Positions 7,488 through 15,886 are shown, numbered from the stretch's first letter. The stretch: 23,327 nt of DNA from Methylobacter sp. (GCA_023229605.1 JALNYY010000061.1:1-23327); one strand, 5' to 3'. The notes: generated by a model from the sequence alone, not told the origin. Translations and numbers: made by a program.

Positions 7488-10061
7488 ATGGCACGGTTAT
7501 TTTCTTTACTGTCAGCGATTGCGGTTTTAATGATTCTGACTGCCGGTGCGGGCGTTTACTGGGTCGGAGCCACCCAAATCACGCAAGCCAAGCAGAACGC
7601 AACGGCAGCTGTTGCAAACAGTGTCGCATCAAGCATAACGGCACAGGTCAACCTGCTGACCAATATGCTGGAAAAAATGGCGCAGGACCCCGAGGTGTTG
7701 GCTGCGGTCACCAGCGCCGATACGGCCCAATTGACCACAGTGGCCGCAAAACTCGAAAGGCATTTGCCCGAGGTCCTGAAGATCAGGCTGTTGTTGCCCG
7801 GAGTCACCGAGCTTGATGACAAAAGCGTGCCGAAAATGGGTTATGCCGATCTGGACATGGTGCGGGAAACCTTTGCCAAAAATCAGCTGCCTGCAATACA
7901 AGGCGATAACGGGCCTGACCGGCATCTGGCGATAACGCGCAGGATTATGCAAAACGGTCAGGCGGCAGGCGTTATTCTGGCCAGCTTGAATTACGGCTTT
8001 ATCGGCAAGACCGTACAGGCGGCTGAACTAAAGGATGGGCATCTTGAATTGAGGCAGGCGGCGCTGGTGTTGGGTGTTGCCGGTGAACCGGCCGGTGCGG
8101 AGCCGAACGATGATCAGCAAATAAAGGTAGCCGGTACCGGCTGGGAACTGCATTACCAGCATGCCGATAGCGCAGGTTCCTCTGAGCTGACGCTGATTGC
8201 AGGCATAATCGCGCTTTCCGCCTTGCTGGCTCTGCTGACTTTTTTTATCGGATACCGGAAGCTTTCAGGTCTGCTGACCCAGGATCTGGGCAGTGTGCTG
8301 AAAGCCTGTAAGGATATGATGACTAATAAGCTACAGGGAGCTTACCCTGTTAAGTTGGCTGAAATGAATGCCGTTATTTCGACTCTGGCACAGTTTAAAC
8401 GGGTTCTGGACCGTCAGGACGACGATATAGCCGGCGATATAAGTCCTGGTGATGATGAAATGAGCCGTTTTTTTGATGACTTTGACGGCCCCAAGACTGC
8501 AGGAGGCACGACCCTCTGGCCGGGAGAGGCAGAGCAGACACCTAAGGCGTCTACCGAGGCTTTCGCTCCTCGCCTGCGCCGGGTCGGCGAGGCTGAACCG
8601 GCGGGCGTTGGTTTTAATAAACCGGAAATAATTGAAAAACCCGTGCCGGACTCTTTTGAAATGACTCCGCCTGAAAAAAAAACAGATGATACAGGTGTTA
8701 TTTTCAGGGCTTATGATATCCGGGGCATCGTCGGCAAGACGCTGACTAAAGAAGTGGTTTACGACATCGGCCGCGCGCTGGGCACCCAGGCTAAAGGGCA
8801 GGGTTGTAAAACAGTCGTGGTCGGACGGGATGGCAGAACGTCCAGTCCAGCCTTGGCCGAAGCCCTGGCCCAAGGGATTATCACAACCGGGCTCAATGTG
8901 CTGGATATAGGGATGGCGCCTACGCCGGTGCTTTATTTTGTGGCGCGGCACACCGAAGGACGTTCCGGCGTGATGGTTACCGGCAGCCATAATCCCGCCA
9001 ATTATAACGGCCTGAAGATAGTCATCGACGGAGAAACATTGGCCGATCAAAGAATCCGGCAGCTTAAAACCTGCATTGCCGATAAAGCCTATGCAACGGG
9101 CAAACCCGGCAGCATCGAACAGAACAGCCAATACAGCAATGAATACATCGGCATTATTTCCGAGGATATATGCATCGCCAGGCCTATGACCGTGGTGCTG
9201 GATTGCGGCAACGGCGTTGCCGGGGAGCTGGGGCCAAAGCTGCTCAGGACCTTGGGCTGTGAAGTGATGGAGTTGTTCTGCGACATCGACGGCAGTTTCC
9301 CGAATCACCATCCCGATCCCAGCAACCCCAAGAACCTGATCGAATTAATTGCAACGGTCAAGCATTACAGGGCCGATATAGGGATTGCGTTTGACGGCGA
9401 CGGCGACCGTTTGGGCGTGGTCGATTCAAACGGCAAAATCATCTGGCCGGACCGGCAAATGATGTTGTTTGCCAAAGATGTGCTGGCGGGTAAACCCGGT
9501 GCGGAAATCATTTATGATGCGAAATGCAGCCGCCATCTGGCCGATCAGATTGTAAAATACGGCGGCAAGCCGACAATGTGGAAAACCGGGCATTCATTGA
9601 TGAAGGCAAAACTTAAAGAAACCGGTGCCAAACTGGCCGGTGAAATGAGCGGACATATTTTCTTTAGCGATCGCTGGTTCGGTTTTGACGATGCCTTGTA
9701 TTCGGCCTCGCGCTTGATTGAAATACTGTCCCGCGACACGCGCTGCAGCGCCGAGGTATTTGCCGATTTTCCCGACAGCATCAACACTCCGGAACTGAAT
9801 GTTGCGCTGGAAGAGGGTGAGAACTTCGCTTTTATGGACCGCCTGTTTAAGGCCGCCAATTTTACCGGCGGTAAAATCACCGACATAGACGGAATGCGTG
9901 TCGACTTCCCGAATGGATGGGGCCTGGTGCGGGCATCAAACACAACGCCGTCGCTGGTTATTCGTTTTGAAGCCGACTCGGAAGCGGCAATGCTTGGTAT
10001 TCAGGAACAATTCAGGCTGCTTATGAAAAAGGTCAAACCTGACCTTGCATTGCCTTTTTAA
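7488..10061 (+). CDS. algC: Phosphomannomutase/phosphoglucomutase, long membrane-anchored form
   Basis: This 857-residue protein combines a membrane-anchored sensor-like N-terminus with a complete phosphohexomutase. It starts at ATG 7488 with GAGAGA upstream. The N-terminal hydrophobic segment (residues about 3-28) is followed by ~200 residues probably in the periplasm, a second TM (about 235-258), and an acidic, proline-rich linker. The enzyme starts at about residue 403 (GVIFRAYDIRGIVG). The phosphoserine loop is TGSHNPANYNG (near 498), the metal loop DGDGDR (near 636), the sugar loop GEMSGH (near 718) and the phosphate-binding loop RASNTTPSLVIRFE near the end. It interconverts 1- and 6-phosphates of mannose or glucose for exopolysaccharide and LPS precursors. 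Long AlgC forms occur in Pseudomonas and relatives. An in-frame earlier start would lie inside dut and is unlikely. Confidence 0.93.
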   Translation: MARLFSLLSAIAVLMILTAGAGVYWVGATQITQAKQNATAAVANSVASSITAQVNLLTNMLEKMAQDPEVLAAVTSADTAQLTTVAAKLERHLPEVLKIRLLLPGVTELDDKSVPKMGYADLDMVRETFAKNQLPAIQGDNGPDRHLAITRRIMQNGQAAGVILASLNYGFIGKTVQAAELKDGHLELRQAALVLGVAGEPAGAEPNDDQQIKVAGTGWELHYQHADSAGSSELTLIAGIIALSALLALLTFFIGYRKLSGLLTQDLGSVLKACKDMMTNKLQGAYPVKLAEMNAVISTLAQFKRVLDRQDDDIAGDISPGDDEMSRFFDDFDGPKTAGGTTLWPGEAEQTPKASTEAFAPRLRRVGEAEPAGVGFNKPEIIEKPVPDSFEMTPPEKKTDDTGVIFRAYDIRGIVGKTLTKEVVYDIGRALGTQAKGQGCKTVVVGRDGRTSSPALAEALAQGIITTGLNVLDIGMAPTPVLYFVARHTEGRSGVMVTGSHNPANYNGLKIVIDGETLADQRIRQLKTCIADKAYATGKPGSIEQNSQYSNEYIGIISEDICIARPMTVVLDCGNGVAGELGPKLLRTLGCEVMELFCDIDGSFPNHHPDPSNPKNLIELIATVKHYRADIGIAFDGDGDRLGVVDSNGKIIWPDRQMMLFAKDVLAGKPGAEIIYDAKCSRHLADQIVKYGGKPTMWKTGHSLMKAKLKETGAKLAGEMSGHIFFSDRWFGFDDALYSASRLIEILSRDTRCSAEVFADFPDSINTPELNVALEEGENFAFMDRLFKAANFTGGKITDIDGMRVDFPNGWGLVRASNTTPSLVIRFEADSEAAMLGIQEQFRLLMKKVKPDLALPF

Positions 10062-10193
10062 AAAAACTGCGAAATTGTCTCACCGGATAAACCCTATAAA
10101 GACAAAGTTAAATACTACTCAAGCCGGATTCTTGTACAATAGCATCGCTATATAGTTGTTTATCTATCCAGTTTCTTAACTCAGGAAAAAATA

Positions 10194-10589
10194 ATGAAAA
10201 AAATAAAACTATTACTCGCGTTATCCTTGTTGTTTGGCCTGACTAGCGCGTCTGTATTTGCCGATGCATTGAGTTCCAATAAAGACATCATTGGCAGCTG
10301 GTTTCTGGAATATACAAAAAAATCGCCGGAAGACACTGAAAAAAAACCTATGGGCATGACCTGGGTGATTGATAACAAGCAACTGACCCAAAAAGATATT
10401 CCTCAAGTCCGAGGCAACCCTTATGATGCGCCGGCAGTCGATTATGTTGTTGAAGATAACACTCTAAAAGTCAGCATCCTGGGCAGAGCGGGCAAATTCG
10501 ATGTTTACTCGTTAGTGGAAAAAACCGATACCACTATGGTGCTTAAAGACAATAAGTACGGTTCTTACATGTATTTTATCAAGAAGTAA
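10194..10589 (+). CDS. Small exported protein, lipocalin-like
   Basis: This is a 131-residue protein with a clear Sec signal peptide (MKKIKLLLALSLLFGLTSAS, cleavage probably after VFA-DA, about residue 24). The mature part has alternating polar and hydrophobic strands (IIGSWFLEYTK, GMTWVIDNKQLTQ, PAVDYVVEDNTLKVSIL, GKFDVYSLVEKTDTTMVLK, GSYMYFIKK). The GSW motif near the start and the final KYGSYMYF strand resemble lipocalin-like beta-barrel proteins, but I cannot name a family. It is probably periplasmic; there is no lipobox Cys. AGGAAA lies before the ATG. It stands alone, 132 bp after algC and 290 bp before argS. Confidence 0.75.
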   Translation: MKKIKLLLALSLLFGLTSASVFADALSSNKDIIGSWFLEYTKKSPEDTEKKPMGMTWVIDNKQLTQKDIPQVRGNPYDAPAVDYVVEDNTLKVSILGRAGKFDVYSLVEKTDTTMVLKDNKYGSYMYFIKK

Positions 10590-10879
10590 GTTCTTCCCCT
10601 GAGGCACCCGTCTTCGCTCCGCGCGAGAATGCAGGCAGGTGTCTCAAACCGGTGCGCGCCAAGCGGGACAAGGCCGCATCCCTCCGCAAGACCGCCCAAC
10701 ATACCCAAGATCAATCCTCCAGACTGGCGCTGTATATATTTCCGCGAGGGCGCGTGTGAACGGAAAAAACGCGTTGCGCAGCTGTGAGGACGGGTACTGA
10801 TGTTGTTTGGATGGATAATCGAATGATTTTAATGGATAATGCACGTCTATTTACTTGATCTAACCTACGCAGTGAAGCA
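10590..10879. other. Intergenic region upstream of argS
   Basis: This 290-bp gap follows the small exported protein gene. Near its start GAGGCACC (about 10611) and GGTGTCTC (about 10638) form an imperfect inverted repeat, which could terminate the upstream gene, though no U-tract is present. The right part (10800-10860) is AT-rich with repeated GGATAAT-like blocks (10811 and 10833) that may include the argS -10 region. No ORF here has a family match. Confidence 0.35.
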
Positions 10880-12640
10880 ATGAAAAAAAAGATAGAGGAA
10901 CTTATCCTGCAAGCCGTTGAAACACTTAAAGCCGACGGTGTTCTCGCGCAGGAAATCTGCCCGAATATTACTATTGACCGCACCCGTGATCCGCAGCATG
11001 GGGATTTTGCTTCCAATCTGGCGTTAATCTTGGCGAAACCGGCTAATGCAAACCCTCGCCAGCTGGCTGAAAAACTGATTGCCGCTCTGCCTCAGGATGC
11101 CGCAATTATTAAAGTTGAGTTGGCGGGCCCCGGCTTTATCAATTTCTTTATCGATCCTAATTCCCAATATCAGATTATCAGGCAAATTCACGATCAAGGC
11201 CGGGAGTTCGGCTTGAGTCAGGTCGGTGCGGGTGAAAAAGTACAGGTCGAGTTCGTTTCCGCTAATCCTACCGGGCCTTTGCATGTGGGGCATGGGCGTG
11301 GAGCCGCCTACGGCTCTGTGGTTGCCGATTTACTGCAGGCAGTCGGATTTGATGTGCATCGCGAGTATTATGTCAACGATGCCGGTCGTCAGATGGACAT
11401 CCTCGCCACCAGTATTTGGCTCAGGTACCTGGAAGAATGCGGCGAAGTGGTGCATTTCCCGAGCAATGGCTATCGGGGCGAATATGTCCGCGAAATTGCC
11501 TGGGATATTCATAAAAATGCCAACAACGAATACCGCAGACCCGTAGAGTTGGTGTTTGAAGACATACCGGCCGATGAACCGGCGGGCGGCGATAAGGAAG
11601 AGCATATCGATGCGCTGATAGCCCGCGCCAAAACCTTGCTGGGCGCTGCGTTATATCAGGATTTTTTCCAAATAGGCCTGAACAATATCCTGGAAGACAT
11701 CAAGATTGATCTGAGCGAGTTCGGCGTCGACTATCAGGAATGGTTTTCAGAACGCCAATTGATGGATGACGGCTCGGTGGAACAAGCGCTGGAGCGCTTA
11801 CGTGCCGGAGGCCATCTTTATGAGCAGGACGGCGCAACTTGGTTTGCCTGCGCCAAATTGGGCGACGAAAAGGACCGCGTGGTGGTTCGCGATAACGGCC
11901 AGTCCACCTATTTCGCGTCCGATATTGCCTACCACATGAACAAGCTGGATCGCGGCTTCGACCGGATCATCAACATTTGGGGCGCCGATCATCACGGCTA
12001 TATTCCCCGGGTCAGGGCAGCTATTGCGGCCTTGGGCGCTGACGAATCCAAGTTGAAAGTGCTGCTGGTGCAGTTTGCCTCGCTGTATCGCGGCGAAGAA
12101 AAAGTGCAAATGTCGACCCGTTCCGGCGAATTCGTCACCTTGCGGCAATTGCGCAACGAAGTCGGCAAAGATGCGGCGCGTTTCTTTTACGTGATGCGCA
12201 GGTCGGAACAGCACATGGATTTCGACCTGAAACTGGCGACTTCAAAATCCAATGAGAATCCGGTATTTTATGTGCAGTATGCCTATGCCAGAGTGTGCAG
12301 CGTATTGCGTCAACTGGATGAGAAAAACTGGGAGCGGGATTTGAGGCTGGGCATGGAAAACCTGACGCTACTGACCGAGGAACATGAAGCCAACCTGCTG
12401 GTAACGCTGGCGCGCTACCCTGAAATGTTGGAACGCGCCGCATTACAATATGAGCCGCATCAACTGATTCAATATCTGCGCGAATTGGCGACCGAGTTTC
12501 ATACTTATTACAACGCACATCAATTTCTTGTCGATGATGCAAAAGTGCGTAATGCGAGACTCAACCTGATTAGCGCTGTAAAACAGGTATTGGCGAACGG
12601 CTTGGGCCTGCTGAATATCAATACACCTGAAGCAATGTAA
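10880..12640 (+). CDS. argS: Arginyl-tRNA synthetase
   Basis: This is a class I aminoacyl-tRNA synthetase of 586 residues charging tRNA-Arg in the cytoplasm. The N-terminal ArgRS-specific domain (about 1-110) has DPQHGDFASNLAL and LAGPGFINFF. The ATP-binding HIGH-type motif is ANPTGPLHVGHGRGA (about residues 129-143), and the KMSKS-equivalent is VQMSTRSGEFVTL (about 411-423), degenerate as usual for this enzyme. The C-terminal DALR anticodon-binding domain ends with VLANGLGLLNI. The length is normal. The following SPOR-domain gene starts one base after the stop codon, so the two are probably co-transcribed. Confidence 0.97.
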   Translation: MKKKIEELILQAVETLKADGVLAQEICPNITIDRTRDPQHGDFASNLALILAKPANANPRQLAEKLIAALPQDAAIIKVELAGPGFINFFIDPNSQYQIIRQIHDQGREFGLSQVGAGEKVQVEFVSANPTGPLHVGHGRGAAYGSVVADLLQAVGFDVHREYYVNDAGRQMDILATSIWLRYLEECGEVVHFPSNGYRGEYVREIAWDIHKNANNEYRRPVELVFEDIPADEPAGGDKEEHIDALIARAKTLLGAALYQDFFQIGLNNILEDIKIDLSEFGVDYQEWFSERQLMDDGSVEQALERLRAGGHLYEQDGATWFACAKLGDEKDRVVVRDNGQSTYFASDIAYHMNKLDRGFDRIINIWGADHHGYIPRVRAAIAALGADESKLKVLLVQFASLYRGEEKVQMSTRSGEFVTLRQLRNEVGKDAARFFYVMRRSEQHMDFDLKLATSKSNENPVFYVQYAYARVCSVLRQLDEKNWERDLRLGMENLTLLTEEHEANLLVTLARYPEMLERAALQYEPHQLIQYLRELATEFHTYYNAHQFLVDDAKVRNARLNLISAVKQVLANGLGLLNINTPEAM

Positions 12641-12641
12641 C

Positions 12642-13220
12642 ATGGCTAAAGACTACAAACACCGAGCGAAGCATGGCAATTACAGACAAAAGTCGGAAAG
12701 TCTTAGTCTGTGGCGCTGGATGCTGATTACGGCATTGATAATTTCGTTTGTAGTCTTTTTGGTTTATTTAAGCAACATCGGATCGAAACAAACACCCCCG
12801 CAGCCGGATGCAGCGGCCGCGCCGGAAGCGGCAAAAAGCGAAGCGCCCAAACCGGAGAAAAAGCCTGAGGGACCGGTGTTGCCGCAATTTGATTTTTATA
12901 CCATCCTGCCTGAAAAAGAAGTCATCGTACCGGATTACGAAATCAGCACGCGCGCCAGGGAAGAGCGGGTAGGGCAGGCAAAAACCGCCAGTTATTATTT
13001 GCAGGCCGGCTCGTTTAAAGATTTTAAAGATGCCGACAGCTTAAGAGCCAAGCTGGCGTTGATGGGCATTGAATCCAAAGTCGAGAAAGCCAAAGTCGGC
13101 AATGTGGTCTGGAACCGGGTAAAAATGGGGCCTTATGCCCAAATGACCAGCGTCAGCGCCATTCGGGCCAGATTAAGGGAAAACGGCATTGACGTGATTG
13201 TCATAGAAACCGGCGGCTAA
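12642..13220 (+). CDS. SPOR domain-containing membrane protein (FtsN-like)
   Basis: This 192-residue protein has a basic cytoplasmic tail (residues 1-25), one TM helix (about 27-46, MLITALIISFVVFLVYLSNI) and a Pro/Ala/Lys-rich periplasmic linker. A C-terminal SPOR domain (about 115-190) starts at SYYLQAGSFKDFKDADSLRAKL. SPOR domains bind denuded peptidoglycan at the division septum, and the architecture matches FtsN-like proteins. FtsN itself needs an essential segment between TM and SPOR that I cannot verify here, so I do not use the symbol. It begins one base after argS; this argS-SPOR order recurs in gammaproteobacteria. Confidence 0.88.
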   Translation: MAKDYKHRAKHGNYRQKSESLSLWRWMLITALIISFVVFLVYLSNIGSKQTPPQPDAAAAPEAAKSEAPKPEKKPEGPVLPQFDFYTILPEKEVIVPDYEISTRAREERVGQAKTASYYLQAGSFKDFKDADSLRAKLALMGIESKVEKAKVGNVVWNRVKMGPYAQMTSVSAIRARLRENGIDVIVIETGG

Positions 13221-13423
13221 AAAGCTTAGAAATAACGGCGTATCACCACGAAGACGCTAACGATTGCATGGATAGATTTTGTATTTCATCCAAGGCAGTC
13301 GCTACACCCACCCTCTACGATTCCACATTGAGCGGGTTGCTCTTTGCCAAACTCTAAAGACTGCCCGGAGCCTATGCTCTGTGTTATGCTTTTTCCAATC
13401 AATGAAATACACGGGGAACTGAT
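13221..13423. other. Intergenic region before the accessory block
   Basis: A 203-bp gap separates the housekeeping argS-SPOR pair from the accessory genes to the right. I see no gene, no clear hairpin and no transposase trace. It may hold the Uma2-type gene promoter (AT-rich around 13380-13400). Confidence 0.35.
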
Positions 13424-14014
13424 ATGGGTTTAGCATTAAAGGATACTCAACATCATTGCTACGGCGATTACCTGACTTGGCCTGATGATATGCGCTATGA
13501 GCTGATCGACGGCAGCGCCTATGCGATGTCTCCGGCTCCCGATCTGGCGCATCAGGATGTGGCAGGGGAAATTTATCGTCAGGCGGCAAACATTTTAACC
13601 GGTAAACCTTGCCGCGCTTTCATTGCGCCGGTCGATGTCCGCCTGCCGAAACAGAATGAGGCGGACGAAAGCATCGATACCGTCGTGCAGCCGGACGTAT
13701 TGGTGGTCTGCGACAACAGCAAACTGGATCGGCGCGGAGTGCGCGGCGCTCCGGACTGGGTCGTGGAAGTGTTGTCGCCGTCCACGGCCGGGCACGATCA
13801 AATCAGAAAACGTAATCTTTACGAACGCCATGGCGTAAAAGAATATTGGCTGGTTCACCCGATTGATCGGGTGCTGACCGTTTACCGTTTGATCGACGGC
13901 GAATACGGCAAGCCCGAACTTTACGAATTAACTGGCGAAACTCAAGTCGGTGTATTGCCGGATATTGTGATTCGGTGGGATGAATTAGTTGCGCGATTGC
14001 CGGTTGATTATTGA
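13424..14014 (+). CDS. Uma2 family endonuclease-like protein (DUF820)
   Basis: This 196-residue protein of the Uma2/DUF820 family has a PD-(D/E)XK nuclease fold. The N-terminal YLTWPDDMRYELIDGSAYAMSPAP is typical of the family (LIDGE-type motif). The core has VQPDVLVVCD (about residues 86-95), WVVEVLSPSTAGHD with the catalytic-position Glu, then K in IRKRNLYERHGVKEYWLV. The tail TGETQVGVLPDIVIRWDEL is also characteristic. GGGGAAC lies 6 nt upstream of the ATG. Members are abundant in cyanobacteria and some environmental bacteria and are often associated with mobile DNA; their substrate is unknown. It is the first gene of the accessory segment. Confidence 0.88.
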   Translation: MGLALKDTQHHCYGDYLTWPDDMRYELIDGSAYAMSPAPDLAHQDVAGEIYRQAANILTGKPCRAFIAPVDVRLPKQNEADESIDTVVQPDVLVVCDNSKLDRRGVRGAPDWVVEVLSPSTAGHDQIRKRNLYERHGVKEYWLVHPIDRVLTVYRLIDGEYGKPELYELTGETQVGVLPDIVIRWDELVARLPVDY

Positions 14015-14105
14015 TGTTTTTCAGCCTTAAGGTACATACTGCGTTGGGGTAAAAAACAAATGATGGCGAGTTAAAGACGCCGATTTTGTCCATGTTTTAT
14101 GGCAT

Positions 14106-14345
14106 GTGGTCTATATGTACTGTTATGACAATCAGCGTCATCATACGCCGCATTTTCATGTTGAGTATGGTGAGTTTACGGCTGTTATTGGGATTGAGGA
14201 TGGTGACGTGCTGGAAGGCGAGTTACCGCGCAATAAAATGAAGTTAGTACAGGCTTGGCTTGAAATTCACCGTGATGAAGTAATGGCGGACTGGAGTCTG
14301 GCGGTTCGCGGAATACAGCCTGAACGAATTAAGCCGCTACAGTAG
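14106..14345 (+). CDS. DUF4160 domain protein, 5' end probably damaged
   Basis: This is a 79-residue DUF4160 protein, identified by HHTPHFHVEYGEFTAVIGIEDGDVLEGELPRN-type sequence (residues about 12-43) followed by a helical tail (LVQAWLEIHRDEVMADWSLA). The only in-frame start is GTG 14106, which gives an N-terminus shorter than usual. The family's usual opening is readable just upstream in another frame: codons 14080-14103 read PILSMFYG, preceded by ACG where ATG would be expected (14077-14079). A single missing base at 14104-14106 would restore ...YGIVVYMYCYD. The gene therefore seems to have lost its start and shifted frame. It precedes a DUF2442 gene by 10 bp; such pairs are often listed as putative toxin-antitoxin modules, but the function is unproven. 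Confidence 0.75.
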   Translation: MVYMYCYDNQRHHTPHFHVEYGEFTAVIGIEDGDVLEGELPRNKMKLVQAWLEIHRDEVMADWSLAVRGIQPERIKPLQ

Positions 14346-14355
14346 GATGTTCTGA

Positions 14356-14610
14356 ATGAGTAAAGTCGTTACTGTATCCCCCTTGCCACACCAACATCTG
14401 TTTGTTGAAATGGCTGATGGAGAGTGTGGTGAGTTTGATATGACCCCATACCTGGAAAGCGAATTTTTTTCCGCATTAAAGGATGACGCCTATTTCAAAC
14501 AGGTAACGGTTTTTTTTCGTGGTGTTGGCTGGCCTGATGGGCAGGATATTGGACCCGATACGATTGCAGCGGGATTGGTGAAATCCAAAAACGCACAACA
14601 TCAAAAATAA
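14356..14610 (+). CDS. DUF2442 domain protein
   Basis: This 84-residue protein of the DUF2442 family shows KVVTVSPLPHQHLFVEMADGE, GEFDMTPYLESEFFSALKDDAYFKQVTV and a final WPDGQDIGPDTI, which match the family pattern. It is predicted to be cytoplasmic. GGATG precedes the ATG, which lies 10 bp after the DUF4160 gene; the two probably form a bicistronic pair. Its last codons (AAC ATC AAA AAT AA-like, 14598-14610) form the start of a repeat that occurs again at 15799. The protein itself looks intact. Confidence 0.85.
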   Translation: MSKVVTVSPLPHQHLFVEMADGECGEFDMTPYLESEFFSALKDDAYFKQVTVFFRGVGWPDGQDIGPDTIAAGLVKSKNAQHQK

Positions 14611-14688
14611 TCAGCCATCATTCCCCTCCCCGCTTGGAAAAGTCCTAGCAAGGGAAGGGGCAGATTAGATCATCCCGATCATGGCGGA
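14598..14688. repeat. Imperfect direct repeat, copy 1, with hairpin
   Basis: This copy shares with 15799-15886 the blocks ACATCAAAAATAA, CAGCCAT, TTGGAAAAGTCC, AGATTAGATC and CATGGCGGA in the same order and spacing. Its centre (14623-14660) can fold: C-rich CCCCTCCCC against GGGAAGGGG, with GCTTGG / CCTAGC inside. The pair brackets the exported Cys-rich protein gene. It may be a REP-like element, or the scar of a local duplication of the DUF2442 gene end. Confidence 0.6.
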
Positions 14689-14694
14689 CAGCTT

Positions 14695-15552
14695 TTATTT
14701 TGCCCCATTCGCGGCAGTATCGTTCTTAGACGGTGGAGCATAGGCCGCCGACCAGACATAGCCGCTGCCGGCGTTGCACGATGCCCCGGCTTGTCCAATC
14801 TGATAAGGCCCCGAATAGATCGGGCATTGGCAGTTGGCGAATCCAGTCGGCTTACCGTCGGGATCCCGTTCAAAGGTGCAAGGCGCTGTCATACAACCTG
14901 CATAAGGGGTCGAAGAGCCGGTGCAGCTGGTCTGATCTTTACCATAGCTTTTTGTCTTGGCAAAGCTGAAAGTAGAGAGTAATTCAGCCTTGGGCGCCAT
15001 CGGCGCTACGCCATTCGCGCCTGCCTGCAAATAACCGCAAACCGGGGCTGTCGGAAGATAGGGGACAGTCTTGCCGAGCAGCGCCAATGCCTTCCCGGCG
15101 GCTTCCGAAACCATGTTGCGGCACTTCTCGCCATTAAGGCCGCAGACGCGAACGGTTTCGACATAAGCTTCGGTATTAATAATGGAATTAATATCAACAT
15201 ACGAATCCCCGGATTCCGCATAGCAGCGGCAATCTGCAACGTTCGGGTTATCTTTGGAAACTTTGCAGGGTAAGCTGGGCAAAGCCTTTCCGTGTTTTCC
15301 TGTCGGCGCGGCATCCGGGCCGGAATAGTAGCAAAGTGCGTATCCACTGGAAGAACAGGCCAAGAAGTTGGTCGGCGATAATGCGATATTGGCCGCGGCA
15401 GGGCCGTATTCGGTCGTCCAGAACTCATTTTTAACAAAGGGGGCCGGGCAATCCTGCTTGCACGTTGCAGGCATATCCTCCGCCCGGGCAACGCCGGACA
15501 ACAGGCATAGCAATGCAAGCAGTTCAAACACATAGCGAAATTGAGTCTTCAT
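14695..15552 (-). CDS. Exported Cys-rich protein of unknown function
   Basis: This 285-residue protein has a Sec signal peptide (residues about 1-24, hydrophobic FELLALLCLLSGVA, cleavage probably ARA-ED). The mature protein contains about 17 Cys, many in repeated short contexts (TCKQDCPAPFV, LACSSSGYALCYYSG, DCRCYA, GCMTAPCTFERDPDG, NCQCPIYSGPYQIGQ, SCNAGSGYVWSAAY). This suggests a disulfide-rich periplasmic or surface protein. ATG 15552 is preceded by AGGAA at reasonable spacing; the frame remains open upstream, but that part has no RBS or signal sequence. I recognise no named family. It sits alone on the minus strand between two copies of a ~90-bp repeat. Confidence 0.75.
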   Translation of the reverse strand: MKTQFRYVFELLALLCLLSGVARAEDMPATCKQDCPAPFVKNEFWTTEYGPAAANIALSPTNFLACSSSGYALCYYSGPDAAPTGKHGKALPSLPCKVSKDNPNVADCRCYAESGDSYVDINSIINTEAYVETVRVCGLNGEKCRNMVSEAAGKALALLGKTVPYLPTAPVCGYLQAGANGVAPMAPKAELLSTFSFAKTKSYGKDQTSCTGSSTPYAGCMTAPCTFERDPDGKPTGFANCQCPIYSGPYQIGQAGASCNAGSGYVWSAAYAPPSKNDTAANGAK

Positions 15553-15798
15553 AATATGATTCCTAAGTTTTTGACAGCGTGGGTAATATTGGGTTTGATT
15601 CCAATATTGTACAAAAGGCAGGGTCTGCCCCATTTTTTGTTGCGGGTAAGCAATCGGGTTGGCGGCACGACATGGACATAGCGCCTGCAATATCCGCATT
15701 TCCCACATCCCTGTGTGTTATGCAGGAGGCAGAGCACCGACAGTAGGTGCTTTAGGCGACGCAGGCGCAGTTGTCGAGCAAACCGCCAAAAAAGTATA
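15553..15798. promoter_or_regulatory. Upstream region of the Cys-rich gene with small hairpins
   Basis: This region holds a perfect inverted repeat AATATTGG-GTTTGATT-CCAATATT (15585-15608) 33-56 bp before the start of the exported protein gene, a possible operator. A second small hairpin, GGCAG-GGT-CTGCC followed by CCATTTTTT (about 15617-15636), looks like a short plus-strand terminator, but no plus-strand gene ends there. A GCACC...GGTGC pair lies near 15737-15753. I see no ORF of note. Confidence 0.35.
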
Positions 15799-15886
15799 AC
15801 ATCAAAAATAAGCAGCCATATCATCCTTGCTCGGTTTGGAAAAGTCCGAATGAGGGTAAGATTAGATCGTTTCGGTCATGGCGGAT
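15799..15886. repeat. Imperfect direct repeat, copy 2, with hairpin
   Basis: This is the second copy of the repeat at 14598-14688, about 1.2 kb away in the same orientation. Conserved blocks are ACATCAAAAATA, CAGCCAT, TTGGAAAAGTCC, AGATTAGATC and CATGGCGGA. Its centre folds differently in sequence but at the same place: CCTTGCTCGG (about 15822-15831) against CCGAATGAGG. The bases differ from copy 1 while pairing persists, which hints at selection on structure. It ends 55 bp before the RAYT stop codon. Confidence 0.6.

Noticed and set aside
8331..9311. 326-codon minus-strand open frame opposite algC
   Set aside because: The plus strand carries the unmistakable mutase sequence; the antisense product resembles no family.
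10132..10156. TTGTAC ... TATAGT as a promoter for the small exported protein
   Set aside because: The spacing of 13 bp is too short for a standard sigma-70 promoter, so I did not call it.
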